A stretch of DNA of 64,000 nt from Bin80 sp965220365 (lineage in GTDB: Bacteria; Bacteroidota; Rhodothermia; Rhodothermales; Bin80). The position numbers and the translations under genes were made by a program. The stretch spans positions 1 to 64,000 of the forward strand of contig OZ244823.1 in NCBI GenBank assembly GCA_965220365.1, given 5' to 3'. This document shows, piece by piece, positions 17,503-27,473 of this stretch; position 1 is the first letter of the stretch, and the number at the start of each line of letters is the position of its first letter. The notes below the pieces were generated by a model. The model ran no database searches. It was not told the origin of the DNA and worked only from the letters and a program-made list of their open reading frames with translations.

Positions 17503-18450
17503 TTGGCAGAAACTACTCTCACGCTTGATCAGGCCGATCCTCTTCTGCTGTTTGGCACGCATGACGTGCACTTGAAGCGAATTGAGTCTGCTTTCCCAAA
17601 TATCCAGATCACCGCACGAGGAAATCAGATCCATCTTCGTGGCCCGAGCGGTTCGCTCGATTCGATTGAGCATGCGTTTACCGAACTTGCATCCGTTGCT
17701 GGCCGGAACGGGTCTGTGACTTCAGGAGACCTTGACACCATCCTCGCAATGGCAACTGCCAATCCACGTCCATCCAATAAGGGGATCGGTGATGTGGTAT
17801 TGTACACGTCTTCAGGTGGCATGATCAGGACGAAAACCCCTGGTCAGGCCCGGCTACTGGAGGCCACCCGCAAGAACGATATTGTATTTGCCATCGGCCC
17901 GGCTGGTACCGGAAAGACATATCTGGCCGTGGCGCTGGCGGTTGCAGCACTAAAAGCACGACAGGTGAAGCGTATCATTCTATGTCGGCCTGCCGTGGAA
18001 GCAGGGGAGCGCCTTGGGTTTCTGCCGGGGGATTTTCGAGACAAAATTGACCCATACCTGCGCCCACTCTATGATGCTCTGGAGGAGTTTCTACCAGCTG
18101 AGAAGCTCTCTGCGCACATGGCCGACCATGTCATAGAAATCGTGCCTCTGGCCTTTATGCGCGGACGCACTCTGAATTCCTCCTTCGTCATCCTGGACGA
18201 AGCACAAAATGCGACAGCCATCCAAATGAAGATGTTTCTGACACGTCTCGGAATCAATAGCCGCGCCATCGTGACGGGGGATCTCACACAGATAGATCTT
18301 CAAGATTCGCGGCAAAGTGGCCTCTTGGAGGCAGAATCCATCCTCCAGAAGATCAGTGGCATCAGCTTTGTGTACTTCAATAAAATTGATGTTGTACGCC
18401 ACCGGCTCGTCAAGGAAATCATTAACGCCTACGAGAGGAACGGGGATTGA
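17503..18450 (+). CDS. phoH: PhoH-like ATPase
   Basis: The 315-residue protein has a KH-like N-terminal part and a P-loop domain with Walker A GPAGTGKT (G132-T139) and Walker B FVILDEAQN (D232, E233). The end (VRHRLVKEIINAYE) is also typical of PhoH. PhoH proteins are ATPases linked to RNA metabolism and often sit beside ybeY; here no ybeY follows. I use the TTG at 17503, since no ATG gives a better N-terminus. It is divergent from dapF. Confidence 0.93.
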   Translation: MAETTLTLDQADPLLLFGTHDVHLKRIESAFPNIQITARGNQIHLRGPSGSLDSIEHAFTELASVAGRNGSVTSGDLDTILAMATANPRPSNKGIGDVVLYTSSGGMIRTKTPGQARLLEATRKNDIVFAIGPAGTGKTYLAVALAVAALKARQVKRIILCRPAVEAGERLGFLPGDFRDKIDPYLRPLYDALEEFLPAEKLSAHMADHVIEIVPLAFMRGRTLNSSFVILDEAQNATAIQMKMFLTRLGINSRAIVTGDLTQIDLQDSRQSGLLEAESILQKISGISFVYFNKIDVVRHRLVKEIINAYERNGD

Positions 18451-18747
18451 CTACACCTCACTCGTAGTCACGGGAGGGATGATGCACGTTCGAATTGAAG
18501 GGTCCATTCCTGTTGAAGGCACTGGCTTTTCTTGAGATTTCCTGTACAGATCAACTGTACAAGGAGACCTGACAACGAGTTCTGCTCTGGATTCTGCAGA
18601 CACTCTTAATCCTTGCCCTGAGCACAGTCCCCACCACCTGCTGTACCCGTCAGACTTCTCCGCTACAACGGTATCCCAAAAGGGGTCTTCGAAACTCACC
18701 GGAACGCTTCCCAGAGGGTTTCCAACCTACTGCAATCCAATCGCACC
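18451..18747. other. Intergenic region between phoH and the subtilase gene
   Basis: These 297 bases hold no convincing gene. The only structure I notice is a short inverted repeat, TGTACAG (18543-18549) and CTGTACA (18555-18561), which would make a seven-pair hairpin 93 bases after phoH. It lacks the U-tract of an intrinsic terminator. Confidence 0.5.
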
Positions 18748-21700
18748 TCAACGCACAATGGTCATTGATTCCGATCGCTCGACAATTTTTCCTCCCGTGT
18801 CAACTCTCAGCGTGTAATAATATACCCCCGAGGTTAAGTCGGCCGTATTCAACTCTATCGTGTGTGCTTGACCTACCCCCAACCGTCCATATGGTAGTAT
18901 TTTAACGGTTCTTCCCAACATGTCCGTGACTATAACTGAAATTTGTGCTGGTTCTGGAAGGTCAAATTCTATGTTTGTTACATCTGATAGTGGGTTTGGA
19001 TAGTTTCCCCAGAGCGTCACCTCCTGTGGTAGATTCGATTCGGAAATATCCAGCGTCATATTATCCGTGATTGTCACGATGACCTCGTGCGTTGCTTCGT
19101 ACCCGTCTCCGCTTGCCGTAAGTGTTAGCGTCACCTCATCGTCAATGATGTCGTCGTCCTCTGCCGCATGCAGTGTCACCCACTGTGCGGTAGTGTAGTT
19201 CGTTGACGTGTATGTTAAACTCAGTGGACTCGGAGGCATATCTGCCAGATCCGTACCTTCATGACCGCTGATCTCCACCGTGACCTCACTGGAAGGCTTC
19301 GCTACCAGTGAAACATCAAATCTGCTTGAGCCGCCCTCCATGACCTTGACCACCGTTGGCGCCGTAATCAACGACGGAATTGGCCAGCTGTCTCTTAGCT
19401 GATGCATACGGCTGGCATTTTCCACAAGATCGTCTAGATCCTGTCCGTATATCATCGCAAACTCTATCACGATCTCAGAGAGTGCTTCCAGTGTATGAGG
19501 ACCGGATGCAAAGATCTGTCCATCTCCACCATTACTTTCCAGTCCTGGAACGATCCCCCCGCTTAGTCCAGGCCATGCTTCTCTTGGAAGACGTACTTCC
19601 TGCCATCCATCAGACCATCCATCGTCATAGGTTCTGTGATGTCTGGGGGCATGGTCTGATAGAACGACATACCCCAAATAGCCTCCTTCTGATATATTCA
19701 TACTCATATACGGAAGCATCTCTTCAACACTCCCGTTCTGATACGTAGCCATACCAACTCCATTACTCACAGGTACAGAAAAGTATAAACCCACATGCAA
19801 TCCCTCCCACGTCCAATCAATCTGATTGCGCAACCTATATCGAAAAAGCACTATATCTTCAAAGTGGTCCTGCGAATTCACCATTGACTCCTGAATGATA
19901 TCTATGCCCCTGTGAATGTTGCCCGACTTATCGTTTAGCGTTACACGACTTACTTGTTGTCCGTTTTGTGCTTCCTGAATCCTCAATTGGTTAGCCGGTA
20001 CAAAATCCTGGTTTTGCCCCCATCCCCCCTCGCGTATGGGAGCACTAAATACCGAACCTGCAACCCTGGATCCTATTCCAACAAGTAGTCCAGCCTGATG
20101 GGCAAATTCTTCCCCCTTTACGGTCATTTCGCCACCGGTTGCAGGAGCGCTGTGGTACTTCGGATAACTGAAGTCTACATACCCAATATTCCCCTCTGAA
20201 GTCATCGTGTATCGAAACGTGTTCGTTTCATGGAGTACAAGCTGTGCGCCATTTACAAGTAATTCCATCGCATCTCCCCCGCTCACAAGCTCTCCTTCTG
20301 ATGTTTTGATATGGGGCTCGATAAATATAAAAGACCGATATGGTGCACTCACATCTGGAATCACCGAAAAATTGATAGAGCCTTTTTCTCCGCCTCGCAG
20401 AGCACCCAAGTTTAAGCGGTTACCATTTGGAAAGGTCATATGCCCAGGTCTCGCAATCAGCTCAATCGTAAGATTTTCCGCATCTGATAAAAATGACTCA
20501 AACGTCGCCGTAAGGTTAATTTGCTCGGATATGTCCAGACGATCATCATCATTTTCATCCGCTGCCTCCCACTCTATCAGGCGAATGGAAACTTTATCCG
20601 TGTCGGTTACTGCCCGATAGGCATTCACGTACCCTCGACCGAGAAGCCCAGCATATGACCGTGGATTTGCCTCGTAGATCTTATCGTCTGCGGTCGCCCG
20701 AATCTGCTCGCGGATCTGCTGCGGCGTAAACTCTGGAAACCGTGTCTTGACCAATGCAGCAATTCCGGCTACCAAAGGCGCGGCAAACGACGTGCCGCTA
20801 TACTCGCCATACTCATTGCTAAATGATGTCGTCAAGACTCTCGCACCAGCAGCACAGACATCGATGCTGTATCCGTAATTATATTCATTGCGATCCGAGT
20901 CAGCAAATGTGCCACAAATGCTGAGTGTTGATAGAAACGATGATGGATAATGCCCTATATATCCTCCAAGCCTGTACTCATCGTTCCCTGCAGAAGCTAC
21001 AACGAGGCTCCCAAGATCTTGAGCCGTCTGATAAACCATCCCGGTCGTACGACTGTACCCTCCTGAGAACCCATAGCTGGCATTAATGATATGAGCACCG
21101 TTTGCCGCGGCATATAATACCCCATCCTCAGGATGCAGAAACTCACTGCTCGGTCCATCTGTTACGTTGATCGGCATGAATGTCGCGTTCCAACTAGTCC
21201 CAGCCAGCCCCTCATTGTTGTTCGCAACGGCAACGGCTGCTCCTGCAACTCTGGTACCATGGGAATTAGGGTTCCCCACCAATGGCTTGGAATCATTTGA
21301 GTTGTTATAAAAATTCCAGCCATGCACATCGTCTACAAAACCGTTATTGTCGTCATCCACCCCATTGTCTGGAATTTCTCCCGGATTTACCCAAAGATTT
21401 GCCGCCAAGTCGGGATGTTCCCATTCTACACCGTCGTCAACTATGGCGATCACCACCTCTCCTTCCTCTCCCTTTACGACATCCCAAGCCTTTGTTATTT
21501 CCATCCTCTGCATATATCCCGCATCCGAAAACATTGGGTCATTTGGGATGAGTAAAGAGTCTCTTTCAGATGTACCCAGATCCCGGTTTATCCGTGCTGA
21601 AGCCGGATCAATAAAGCTGCGATACTGAGGTTCAGCATAACTGACCCCTGAACTATTCTCAATCATTCTGGCAGCTTGATGCGGCGGGATGTCCGCATCA

Positions 21701-22149
21701 TATCTCACGCGAAACACCTGCTTTAATGTCTGTACGCTCGCCAATTGTGCCCGTTTGCCTGTTAAGTTCTCTAGAAATGGAAATGCCGGCTCCATTGATT
21801 GAATTTCCAGCACGGATGGATATGCGGCCTTGCCCAGATACACACCGGGTTCATATTGAACCAGTATCACGCCAGGTTCAACCGTCTGATCTATTTCCAG
21901 TGGTTGAGAAAATCCTGGAGTCGCGAAAAATGTTGTGATCACAAAAAATGCAACCACCTTGCTCCAGATTGGAGAAAAAATGGATCTGCTCTTGTGTACG
22001 GTTTCCCCTAGTACAGAGGGATGTTTTTGAGGGACATACTCCTCCTTTATCAAACGCTTGATGGGTTGCATCATGTGAGGATTCATTGATCTATACTTTC
22101 TCCATTGCTTGAATGATAATAACTGCACAAAAGCCTTGATAACCTGCAT
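18748..22149 (-). CDS. Secreted subtilisin-like (S8) protease with Calx-beta-like and Por/T9SS-like sorting domains
   Basis: The 1,133-residue protein has a long positively charged leader, then a membrane-type signal (VVAFFVITTFFA, ending GFSQ at residue 82). A propeptide-like region precedes the S8 domain. Catalytic residues are D238 in IAIVDDGVEWEHPDL, H298 in NSHGTRVAG and S454 in GTSFAAPLVAG, with oxyanion Asn389 in SAGN. A calcium-loop-like NGVDDDNNGFVDD lies between Asp and His. After the protease come beta-rich regions, a Calx-beta-like module (about 930-1035, with AEDDDIIDDEVTLTLT) and a C-terminal Por-secretion-like domain (GNYPNPLSDVTNIEFDLPEP, then SGVYYYTLR). Such tails direct proteins through the type IX system in Bacteroidota relatives. 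The true start may be one of the internal Met codons at residues 22-27. Confidence 0.9.
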   Translation of the reverse strand: MQVIKAFVQLLSFKQWRKYRSMNPHMMQPIKRLIKEEYVPQKHPSVLGETVHKSRSIFSPIWSKVVAFFVITTFFATPGFSQPLEIDQTVEPGVILVQYEPGVYLGKAAYPSVLEIQSMEPAFPFLENLTGKRAQLASVQTLKQVFRVRYDADIPPHQAARMIENSSGVSYAEPQYRSFIDPASARINRDLGTSERDSLLIPNDPMFSDAGYMQRMEITKAWDVVKGEEGEVVIAIVDDGVEWEHPDLAANLWVNPGEIPDNGVDDDNNGFVDDVHGWNFYNNSNDSKPLVGNPNSHGTRVAGAAVAVANNNEGLAGTSWNATFMPINVTDGPSSEFLHPEDGVLYAAANGAHIINASYGFSGGYSRTTGMVYQTAQDLGSLVVASAGNDEYRLGGYIGHYPSSFLSTLSICGTFADSDRNEYNYGYSIDVCAAGARVLTTSFSNEYGEYSGTSFAAPLVAGIAALVKTRFPEFTPQQIREQIRATADDKIYEANPRSYAGLLGRGYVNAYRAVTDTDKVSIRLIEWEAADENDDDRLDISEQINLTATFESFLSDAENLTIELIARPGHMTFPNGNRLNLGALRGGEKGSINFSVIPDVSAPYRSFIFIEPHIKTSEGELVSGGDAMELLVNGAQLVLHETNTFRYTMTSEGNIGYVDFSYPKYHSAPATGGEMTVKGEEFAHQAGLLVGIGSRVAGSVFSAPIREGGWGQNQDFVPANQLRIQEAQNGQQVSRVTLNDKSGNIHRGIDIIQESMVNSQDHFEDIVLFRYRLRNQIDWTWEGLHVGLYFSVPVSNGVGMATYQNGSVEEMLPYMSMNISEGGYLGYVVLSDHAPRHHRTYDDGWSDGWQEVRLPREAWPGLSGGIVPGLESNGGDGQIFASGPHTLEALSEIVIEFAMIYGQDLDDLVENASRMHQLRDSWPIPSLITAPTVVKVMEGGSSRFDVSLVAKPSSEVTVEISGHEGTDLADMPPSPLSLTYTSTNYTTAQWVTLHAAEDDDIIDDEVTLTLTASGDGYEATHEVIVTITDNMTLDISESNLPQEVTLWGNYPNPLSDVTNIEFDLPEPAQISVIVTDMLGRTVKILPYGRLGVGQAHTIELNTADLTSGVYYYTLRVDTGGKIVERSESMTIVR

Positions 22150-22624
22150 CCGACCTACGAGTTGCAGCGATCATCAGTGCTTCATCTTCCAGATTCAGAA
22201 TAACGAATCATCAGGAGGAACACTTCCTGAATGTGGAACATGATACTTCTTTCTGAATCAGTGAGCCATCATGGCCGGTGGATCTTAATTCCGTCGGCAG
22301 CAAGATGGTAGGCACTTAGACGTATCCACTGAGACCCGGCGACAACCGATTCGACCCCAAGTTAAGCCTGGAGGTTCCACGGATTACATAATTTTACCCA
22401 TGCCTGATCTGTCTATTAGCCTGCCAGACACGGACAATAAAGCCGTAACAGACGGACTGGGCGGGGCGGCTTGGTAACAAATTCGACACAAGATTCTTTT
22501 GGCAACATCTACCAACAACCGTCCAATTCCTAAAATAGCAGATACTGCACCACCAATTGTCATTTGTAAGATATCTCCATGCGATGGCTATAGCCCGGAC
22601 TTTAGGTATCCAAACGCCAGTTCA
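22150..22624. other. Intergenic region between the subtilase and FkbM genes
   Basis: These 475 bases lie upstream of the minus-strand subtilase and must contain its promoter. I see no ORF with coding character, no tRNA cloverleaf and no repeat shared with the IS elements of the window. Confidence 0.5.
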
Positions 22625-23356
22625 TTATTGCAGGTCCTGACGGAAGAAGACAGCATCCACCTGGAGAGTTTGTTCAGTCTCTGGATCAACGAATACGGGC
22701 TCCAGCAACACAGGTTGGAATTTTCGGTGTTCCAACTCCTGTAGAAGTCTGGCATAGCTCTGGCCTCCATCAAAAAGTGGCACCAGTGACAATTCTATCT
22801 GCATTCCGACCATCTCATCTAGTACATCCCCTGCCCCATCAATCACATGCCCCTCATAACCCTGAGTATCAATTTTCAAAAAGGGATTCGCACCAGGTTG
22901 AAACTGCACACCGTACAGGTCACTTAACCTCCGCACCTGAACCGTAGTCGATGATGACGTCTGCGCACCCGAATATACTCGAGTCTGTCGTTCCAGGGGG
23001 GCCAGGAATGAACTGCATTTATCGTCCTTAGCGATATTCATCTCAGCCTCCTCTGGAGCACTTCCCAGTGCGTATTGGAAAACCTCCCAATTATCGTCCT
23101 TTTTTGCCTTGCTTAGTAGGGACTGAAAAGGTTTTTCCAATGGCTCAAATGAAACGATCCGCCCCCGGTAGTCGGCATCTCTCAACTCAGATGCAAACCC
23201 ACCGTCGCTTGCCCCGGCATCAAGGACGAGATCTACACCCACGCGTTCCAGCATCCGCTGTCTCCGTGCAGTAAATGAACCCGCCGCATTGAAGCGATTC
23301 ACCTCTAAACCAACTCTACGAAACTGCTGCTTCAAAAAAGTCCTGATTCTCATCAA
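22625..23356 (-). CDS. FkbM-family SAM-dependent methyltransferase
   Basis: The 243-residue protein has the FkbM methyltransferase layout. LVLDAGASDGGFASEL is the SAM-binding glycine-rich motif I, RIVSFEPLEKPFQSL is motif II with its acidic residue, EVFQYALGS follows, and FLKIDTQGYEGHVIDGA is the family hallmark. These enzymes O-methylate sugars or polyketide-type substrates. No glycosyltransferase or polysaccharide genes lie beside it, so the substrate cannot be inferred. The start is MMRIRTFLKQQF at 23356 (or the second Met). Confidence 0.9.
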   Translation of the reverse strand: MMRIRTFLKQQFRRVGLEVNRFNAAGSFTARRQRMLERVGVDLVLDAGASDGGFASELRDADYRGRIVSFEPLEKPFQSLLSKAKKDDNWEVFQYALGSAPEEAEMNIAKDDKCSSFLAPLERQTRVYSGAQTSSSTTVQVRRLSDLYGVQFQPGANPFLKIDTQGYEGHVIDGAGDVLDEMVGMQIELSLVPLFDGGQSYARLLQELEHRKFQPVLLEPVFVDPETEQTLQVDAVFFRQDLQ

Positions 23357-23673
23357 ACGAAAATTTGGTGAGAAGTAGCTGGCTCCATTAGTCGGTTTCT
23401 CTGCATTCCTTCAGCAATCTGGTCCTTTGTGTCCAGACAACGGGTGTGGTGTTACAGGAAAGTTTGTTTATGTGCCTTTGAAGACGCTCTGGGCTGAGCT
23501 TGTGAAGGCACTCACATGTACCTTCTTCAGCACTACCCAAATAATTCAATTCCGCTGGTGTGTGCCCCGCCTTTAACATGCCACGAATATAGAATGTTTT
23601 GTGGACTCACGCTCTTCTGGCAACCCACGATGTACTACAGAATTATCTGTATTGTTTGGAACAAAGATACCTT
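23357..23673. other. Intergenic region upstream of FkbM, left flank of IS copy 2
   Basis: About 320 bases without a convincing gene. They should contain the fkbM promoter, and they end in the CATA that is duplicated on the far side of the IS at 27430-27433. Confidence 0.5.
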
Positions 23674-24924
23674 CATAGAGCCTCTTGCAAAACTCCCAAA
23701 TCGGGTGATTTTTTGAGGATTTTGGTTTTTCGAGGATTCTGGTTCTATCTGGAGGGCCTTTGATCTGATTGGGGTCTGCGACTTGTTTTCCAAGACGTTT
23801 GTCGACTCAAAAACGAGGGACAGGAGCCTCCAAATTCGTATCTTTGGGAGGTACGAACTCATCAAAAAAACGCGGAGGCTCCGATGTCCCTCAGAAAGAA
23901 ATTACGCGGATTTTATATTTCCTGTCAGCAAGAGTTGTTCCCTCAGGTTGAGCAGCATTACGGTTTGCTTCCGAGGCGGTACAGGACGTTGTTGTACGTC
24001 TTCAAGATGGTGGAGGTGGAGAACTTTTTGCCCCGTCCGGTGCTGCGTGCGCCGGGGCGTCCGCAGGCGCATCGCGCCTCGCTTGCCCGGTCGTTTTTGG
24101 CCAAGATGGTGTTGAATATTCCCACGACGGCTGGCTTGCATGAGCGCTTGCTTTCCGAGAAGATGCTTCGGTCTCTGTGTGGTTGGTCCCGTTCGTGTGA
24201 TGTCCCCAGTGCCTCCACGTTTTCGCGTGCATTCCAGGAATTTGCTGCGACCGCACTGCCCTCTCGGCTCCATGAGGCACGGATCCAAAAAAACTGTCAG
24301 GAGCGTCTGATTGGGCATATTTCCCGGGATTCAACGGCGATTGAAGCGCGTGAGAAGGCCGTGCCAAAGAAAAAGAAGCCCGCCCCGGTGGCCCACAAAC
24401 GTGGGCGTCCAAAAAAGGGAGAAGAACGTCCAAAGGCGCCCAAACGTCTGGTACGCCAGCGTACGATGACGCTGGAGGAGATGTTGGACGATTTGCCAAA
24501 AGAATGTACGGTTTCGTGCAAACGCAATGCGAAAGGGGTTACGCAGTCCTGGACGGGATATAAACTGCATATGGATGTTGCAGACGGCGGGATTCCCATC
24601 AGTGGTCTGGTCACCTCGGCATCGCTCCATGACAGTCAGGCCGCCCTTCCATTGGCAACCCTGACGGCCCAGCGGGTCGATCACTGTTATGATCTCATGG
24701 ACAGCGCCTATGACGCGAAGGCGATTCATGCCCATAGTCGGGCCTCGGGGCAGGTGCCGATCATTGATTCGAATCCCCGGACGCGAACCGCGGCGCACCG
24801 TCGTGAGAAAAAGGCACAGCGTACGGCCGGGTTTACCCCACCGGAGCGGGTACGTTACCGGGAACGTTCCACGGTCGAGCGGGCCTTTGGACGACTCAAA
24901 GATGAGTTTGGCGCACGTCATGTC

Positions 24925-27079
24925 TGAACTTCCCCCCTAAATTCTCGTCTGTTCGGTTGTATTTGAGGATTCCCCCTCTTCATCAAGGTCTTCGTCCCGT
25001 TTATTCGCGGTGATTTTCTCTGGATCGGGGTCAAAAGCGGGTTATTTTCATTGATTTCCGCCTGTTCGGTGGGATTTTCGGGTATTTTGTTGGGGGATAT
25101 ACCTGTCCATGTATGTTTTTGATTTAATGGGAAGTAAATGGCTCAGTATTTGCATTTATCCGAAATATTTCGTATTTTTATGGGAGTCACAACGCTTTTT
25201 ATCTAATATAGTCTGTCCATGTTTGTCGACAAGATCCCCAACCGGAATTCCAATCCAACTTGGCTCATTCGTGAGTCCAATTGGATCAATGGCAAATCCG
25301 TCAAAACCACCCTCGCCAATATCTCCAAGCTCCCCATGGAGATCATTGAGGGACTTCGGATTCTCCTCGCGGGCGGCACCGCGGTCAAATCCGTTGAAGA
25401 CGCCTTCACCATTCGCAGCAACACCCCGCACGGTCATGTCGCCGCGGTCCTGGGGATCATGAAACAGCTCGGACTGCCTGAACTGATCGCGCCGAAGAAT
25501 TCCCGCTTCCGTCGATTGGTGCTCGGCATGATCGCCGCACGTGTGATCAAGCCCGCCAGCAAGCTCGCCACCAGCGCCATGTTGGATGTGCGCACCGCTG
25601 CCTCCACCCTCAATGAAGAGCTTGGACTCAAATGTGTGGATGAGGAGGATCTGTATGATGCGATGGATCAACTGGTCAAACACAAGACAAGTATTGAGCA
25701 GCGTTTAGCCAAGCGCCATCTCAAGGAAGGCGGCCTGGTGCTCTATGATGTAACCAGCAGCTATGTGGAAGGTCGGAAGAATGAGTTTGCCGCCTATGGC
25801 TACAACCGGGACAAGAAGCGGGGCAAGCAGCAGATCGTCATCGGTCTGATGACCGATCCAGAAGGTTGTCCGGTGTCGGTGGACGTCTTCCGCGGCAATA
25901 CCGCAGATGTCAGTACGCTCGGTGCACAGGTGGCCAAGCTTCAGCAGACCTTTGGTCTCAAGCAAGTGGTGTTGGTCGGCGATCGGGGGATCTTGCAGCA
26001 GAAGCAGATCCAGGAAGAATTGATCCCCGTGGGACTCGACTGGATCACCGCCATGAAAAAGAATGAGATTCGTGCGGTGGTGGAGCAGGAATCGGTGCAG
26101 ATGAGTCTGTTTGATGAGCAGGATGTAATGGAAATTCACAGTGATCTGTATCCAGCGGATCGGTTGGTGCTGTGCAGAAACCCCTTGCAGGCCGAGAAGA
26201 GCAAGCGGCAGCGGGAAGAACTCCTGATCAAGACGGAGAAAGCCCTGGACAAAATTGTCGAAGCCACCCAGCGCGAGCAGTGCCGGTTAAAGTGCAAAGG
26301 CAAAATTGGCGTACGCGTCGGGCGGGTGATTGGGAAATACAAAGTGAGGAAGTTCTTTACGCTGGAGATCGAGGAGGAACACTTTGCCTATAAGCGCGAT
26401 GAGGCGGCAATTGCGAAGGCAGAAAGGCTTGACGGCTTGTATGCGATCCGTTCAAGCTTGAAACAGAAGCCGGAGGCGACCGAGTTGGTGGCGAATTATA
26501 AGCGTCTGTCCACGGTTGAACAGGCCTTTCGCACGATGAAAACGATCTCGTTGCGCGTCCGCCCGATTCATCATCGCAAGAAAAACCGGGTGATCGCGCA
26601 TGTGTTTTTATGCATGCTGGCCTACTATGTGGAGTATCATCTGCGCCGGAAGCTGGCCCCGATACTGTTCGCAGAAGATGATCCAGCGGGGAAAGCTGCG
26701 CAGCGCAAGAATGCTGTGGAGCCGGCCAAACCCTCTCCCCAGGCGAAAAAGAAAGCCCGAACCAAACGGAATAATGAGGGAGAAAAAGTCATGAGCTTTG
26801 CCGAAGTAATGGACGAACTGTCCGCGCTTTGCCGTCTGGTTGTGGTACCGAAAATCAGTACAGACACCTCAGACGAAGTGGTCATGATGGAGGCCATCAG
26901 CCCTACGCAACAGCGGGTGTTCAAACTTCTCGGCTTCAAGCCTTAGGAAGCACTCGGTTGACAGAACCGAACAAATACCCCCAAAGGCCCCCTGCCGGGG
27001 CTGTCAATCTATCCGCATAAAATCCCCCAAATTGTTAGGAATATCGTATATTAGAATCGGCAGAAAGGGGGGAAGTTCA
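24925..27079 (+). mobile_element. IS1634-family insertion sequence
   Basis: The 2,155-bp element begins tgaacttcccccc and ends ggggggaagttca, perfect 13-bp inverted repeats. GTCATGTC is repeated directly at 24917-24924 and 27080-27087, an 8-bp target duplication. It carries one transposase gene, a 294-base AT-rich 5' region and about 130 bases after the gene. The ends, target duplication and ORF are all intact, so the insertion is probably recent. Confidence 0.92.
25219..26946 (+). CDS. IS1634-family transposase
   Basis: The 575-residue DDE transposase matches the IS1634 group in length and motifs. The first catalytic Asp is in GLVLYDVTSSYVEGR, the second in VVLVGDRGILQQKQI and the Glu in KRLSTVEQAFRTMKTI, followed by the conserved RVRPIHHRKKNRVIAHVFL. 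The C-terminal tail is lysine-rich (KPSPQAKKKARTKRN). The ATG at 25219 is preceded by an AT-rich stretch. The frame is intact, so the element is probably active. Confidence 0.93.
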   Translation: MFVDKIPNRNSNPTWLIRESNWINGKSVKTTLANISKLPMEIIEGLRILLAGGTAVKSVEDAFTIRSNTPHGHVAAVLGIMKQLGLPELIAPKNSRFRRLVLGMIAARVIKPASKLATSAMLDVRTAASTLNEELGLKCVDEEDLYDAMDQLVKHKTSIEQRLAKRHLKEGGLVLYDVTSSYVEGRKNEFAAYGYNRDKKRGKQQIVIGLMTDPEGCPVSVDVFRGNTADVSTLGAQVAKLQQTFGLKQVVLVGDRGILQQKQIQEELIPVGLDWITAMKKNEIRAVVEQESVQMSLFDEQDVMEIHSDLYPADRLVLCRNPLQAEKSKRQREELLIKTEKALDKIVEATQREQCRLKCKGKIGVRVGRVIGKYKVRKFFTLEIEEEHFAYKRDEAAIAKAERLDGLYAIRSSLKQKPEATELVANYKRLSTVEQAFRTMKTISLRVRPIHHRKKNRVIAHVFLCMLAYYVEYHLRRKLAPILFAEDDPAGKAAQRKNAVEPAKPSPQAKKKARTKRNNEGEKVMSFAEVMDELSALCRLVVVPKISTDTSDEVVMMEAISPTQQRVFKLLGFKP

Positions 27080-27473
27080 GTCATGTCCGAGTGCGTGGCT
27101 ATCAGAAGGTGATGTGCCATCTGATGTTTGCCATCGTGGTGCTCACCGTGGATCAATTACTGCGGCTGATCCAATAAACCAGACGAGTCGCGCCAGCCGA
27201 TAGAATTTGGGGTGTTCGGAAATACGAACCGTAGGATCGGTACGTGAACTTCCAACGGATCAGAGGCGAAATTCACCCCATCGAGGCTTGCCTGGAAGCA
27301 AATCGCGCATAGATTTGAGGCAGAAACGAACCGATGTCCATCCTTCACGTAACTTCAGCAAATTGGATTGACTTATGCCTCAAAGTAGACGGGGAATCGG
27401 GGGCGAAAAAAGAGTTTTGCAAGAGGCTCCATATATAAACAATCCCTAACCTTCCTCCGCGCATGCCGACGGT

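Larger units (their letters stand above)
23884..27177 (+). pseudogene. DDE transposase of IS copy 2, split by an IS1634-type insertion
   Basis: The reading frame equals that of copy 1 up to the codons for GARHV and is then broken at base 24924 by the IS1634-type element. The rest (from the second target-site copy at 27080, reading VRGYQKVMCHLMFAIVV, to the stop at 27177) lies beyond it. The catalytic Asp and Glu residues are all in the 5' part, but the last 30 or so residues are lost, so this copy probably depends on copy 1 for movement. Two of the three base differences from copy 1 (GGA/CGC context at 23908 and GTG/GTT at 24540) are silent. Confidence 0.9.
23678..27429 (+). mobile_element. 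IS4/IS5-type insertion sequence, copy 2, interrupted by an IS1634-type element
   Basis: Both ends show the full 18-bp inverted repeat gagcctcttgcaaaactc (23678-23695, and its complement ending at 27429). CATA flanks it on both sides (23674-23677 and 27430-27433), a probable 4-bp target duplication. Without the inserted element and one copy of its target duplication, the length is 1,589 bases, the same as a repaired copy 1. It lies in the same orientation as copy 1. Confidence 0.9.

Noticed and set aside
18543..18561. TGTACAG/CTGTACA hairpin after phoH as a terminator
   Set aside because: There is no following T-tract and the stem is AT-rich, so intrinsic termination is not supported.
22260..22390. 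Possible tRNA or tmRNA-like segment (aaccgattcgacccc) upstream of the subtilase
   Set aside because: No acceptor stem or cloverleaf can be formed and no CCA end is present.
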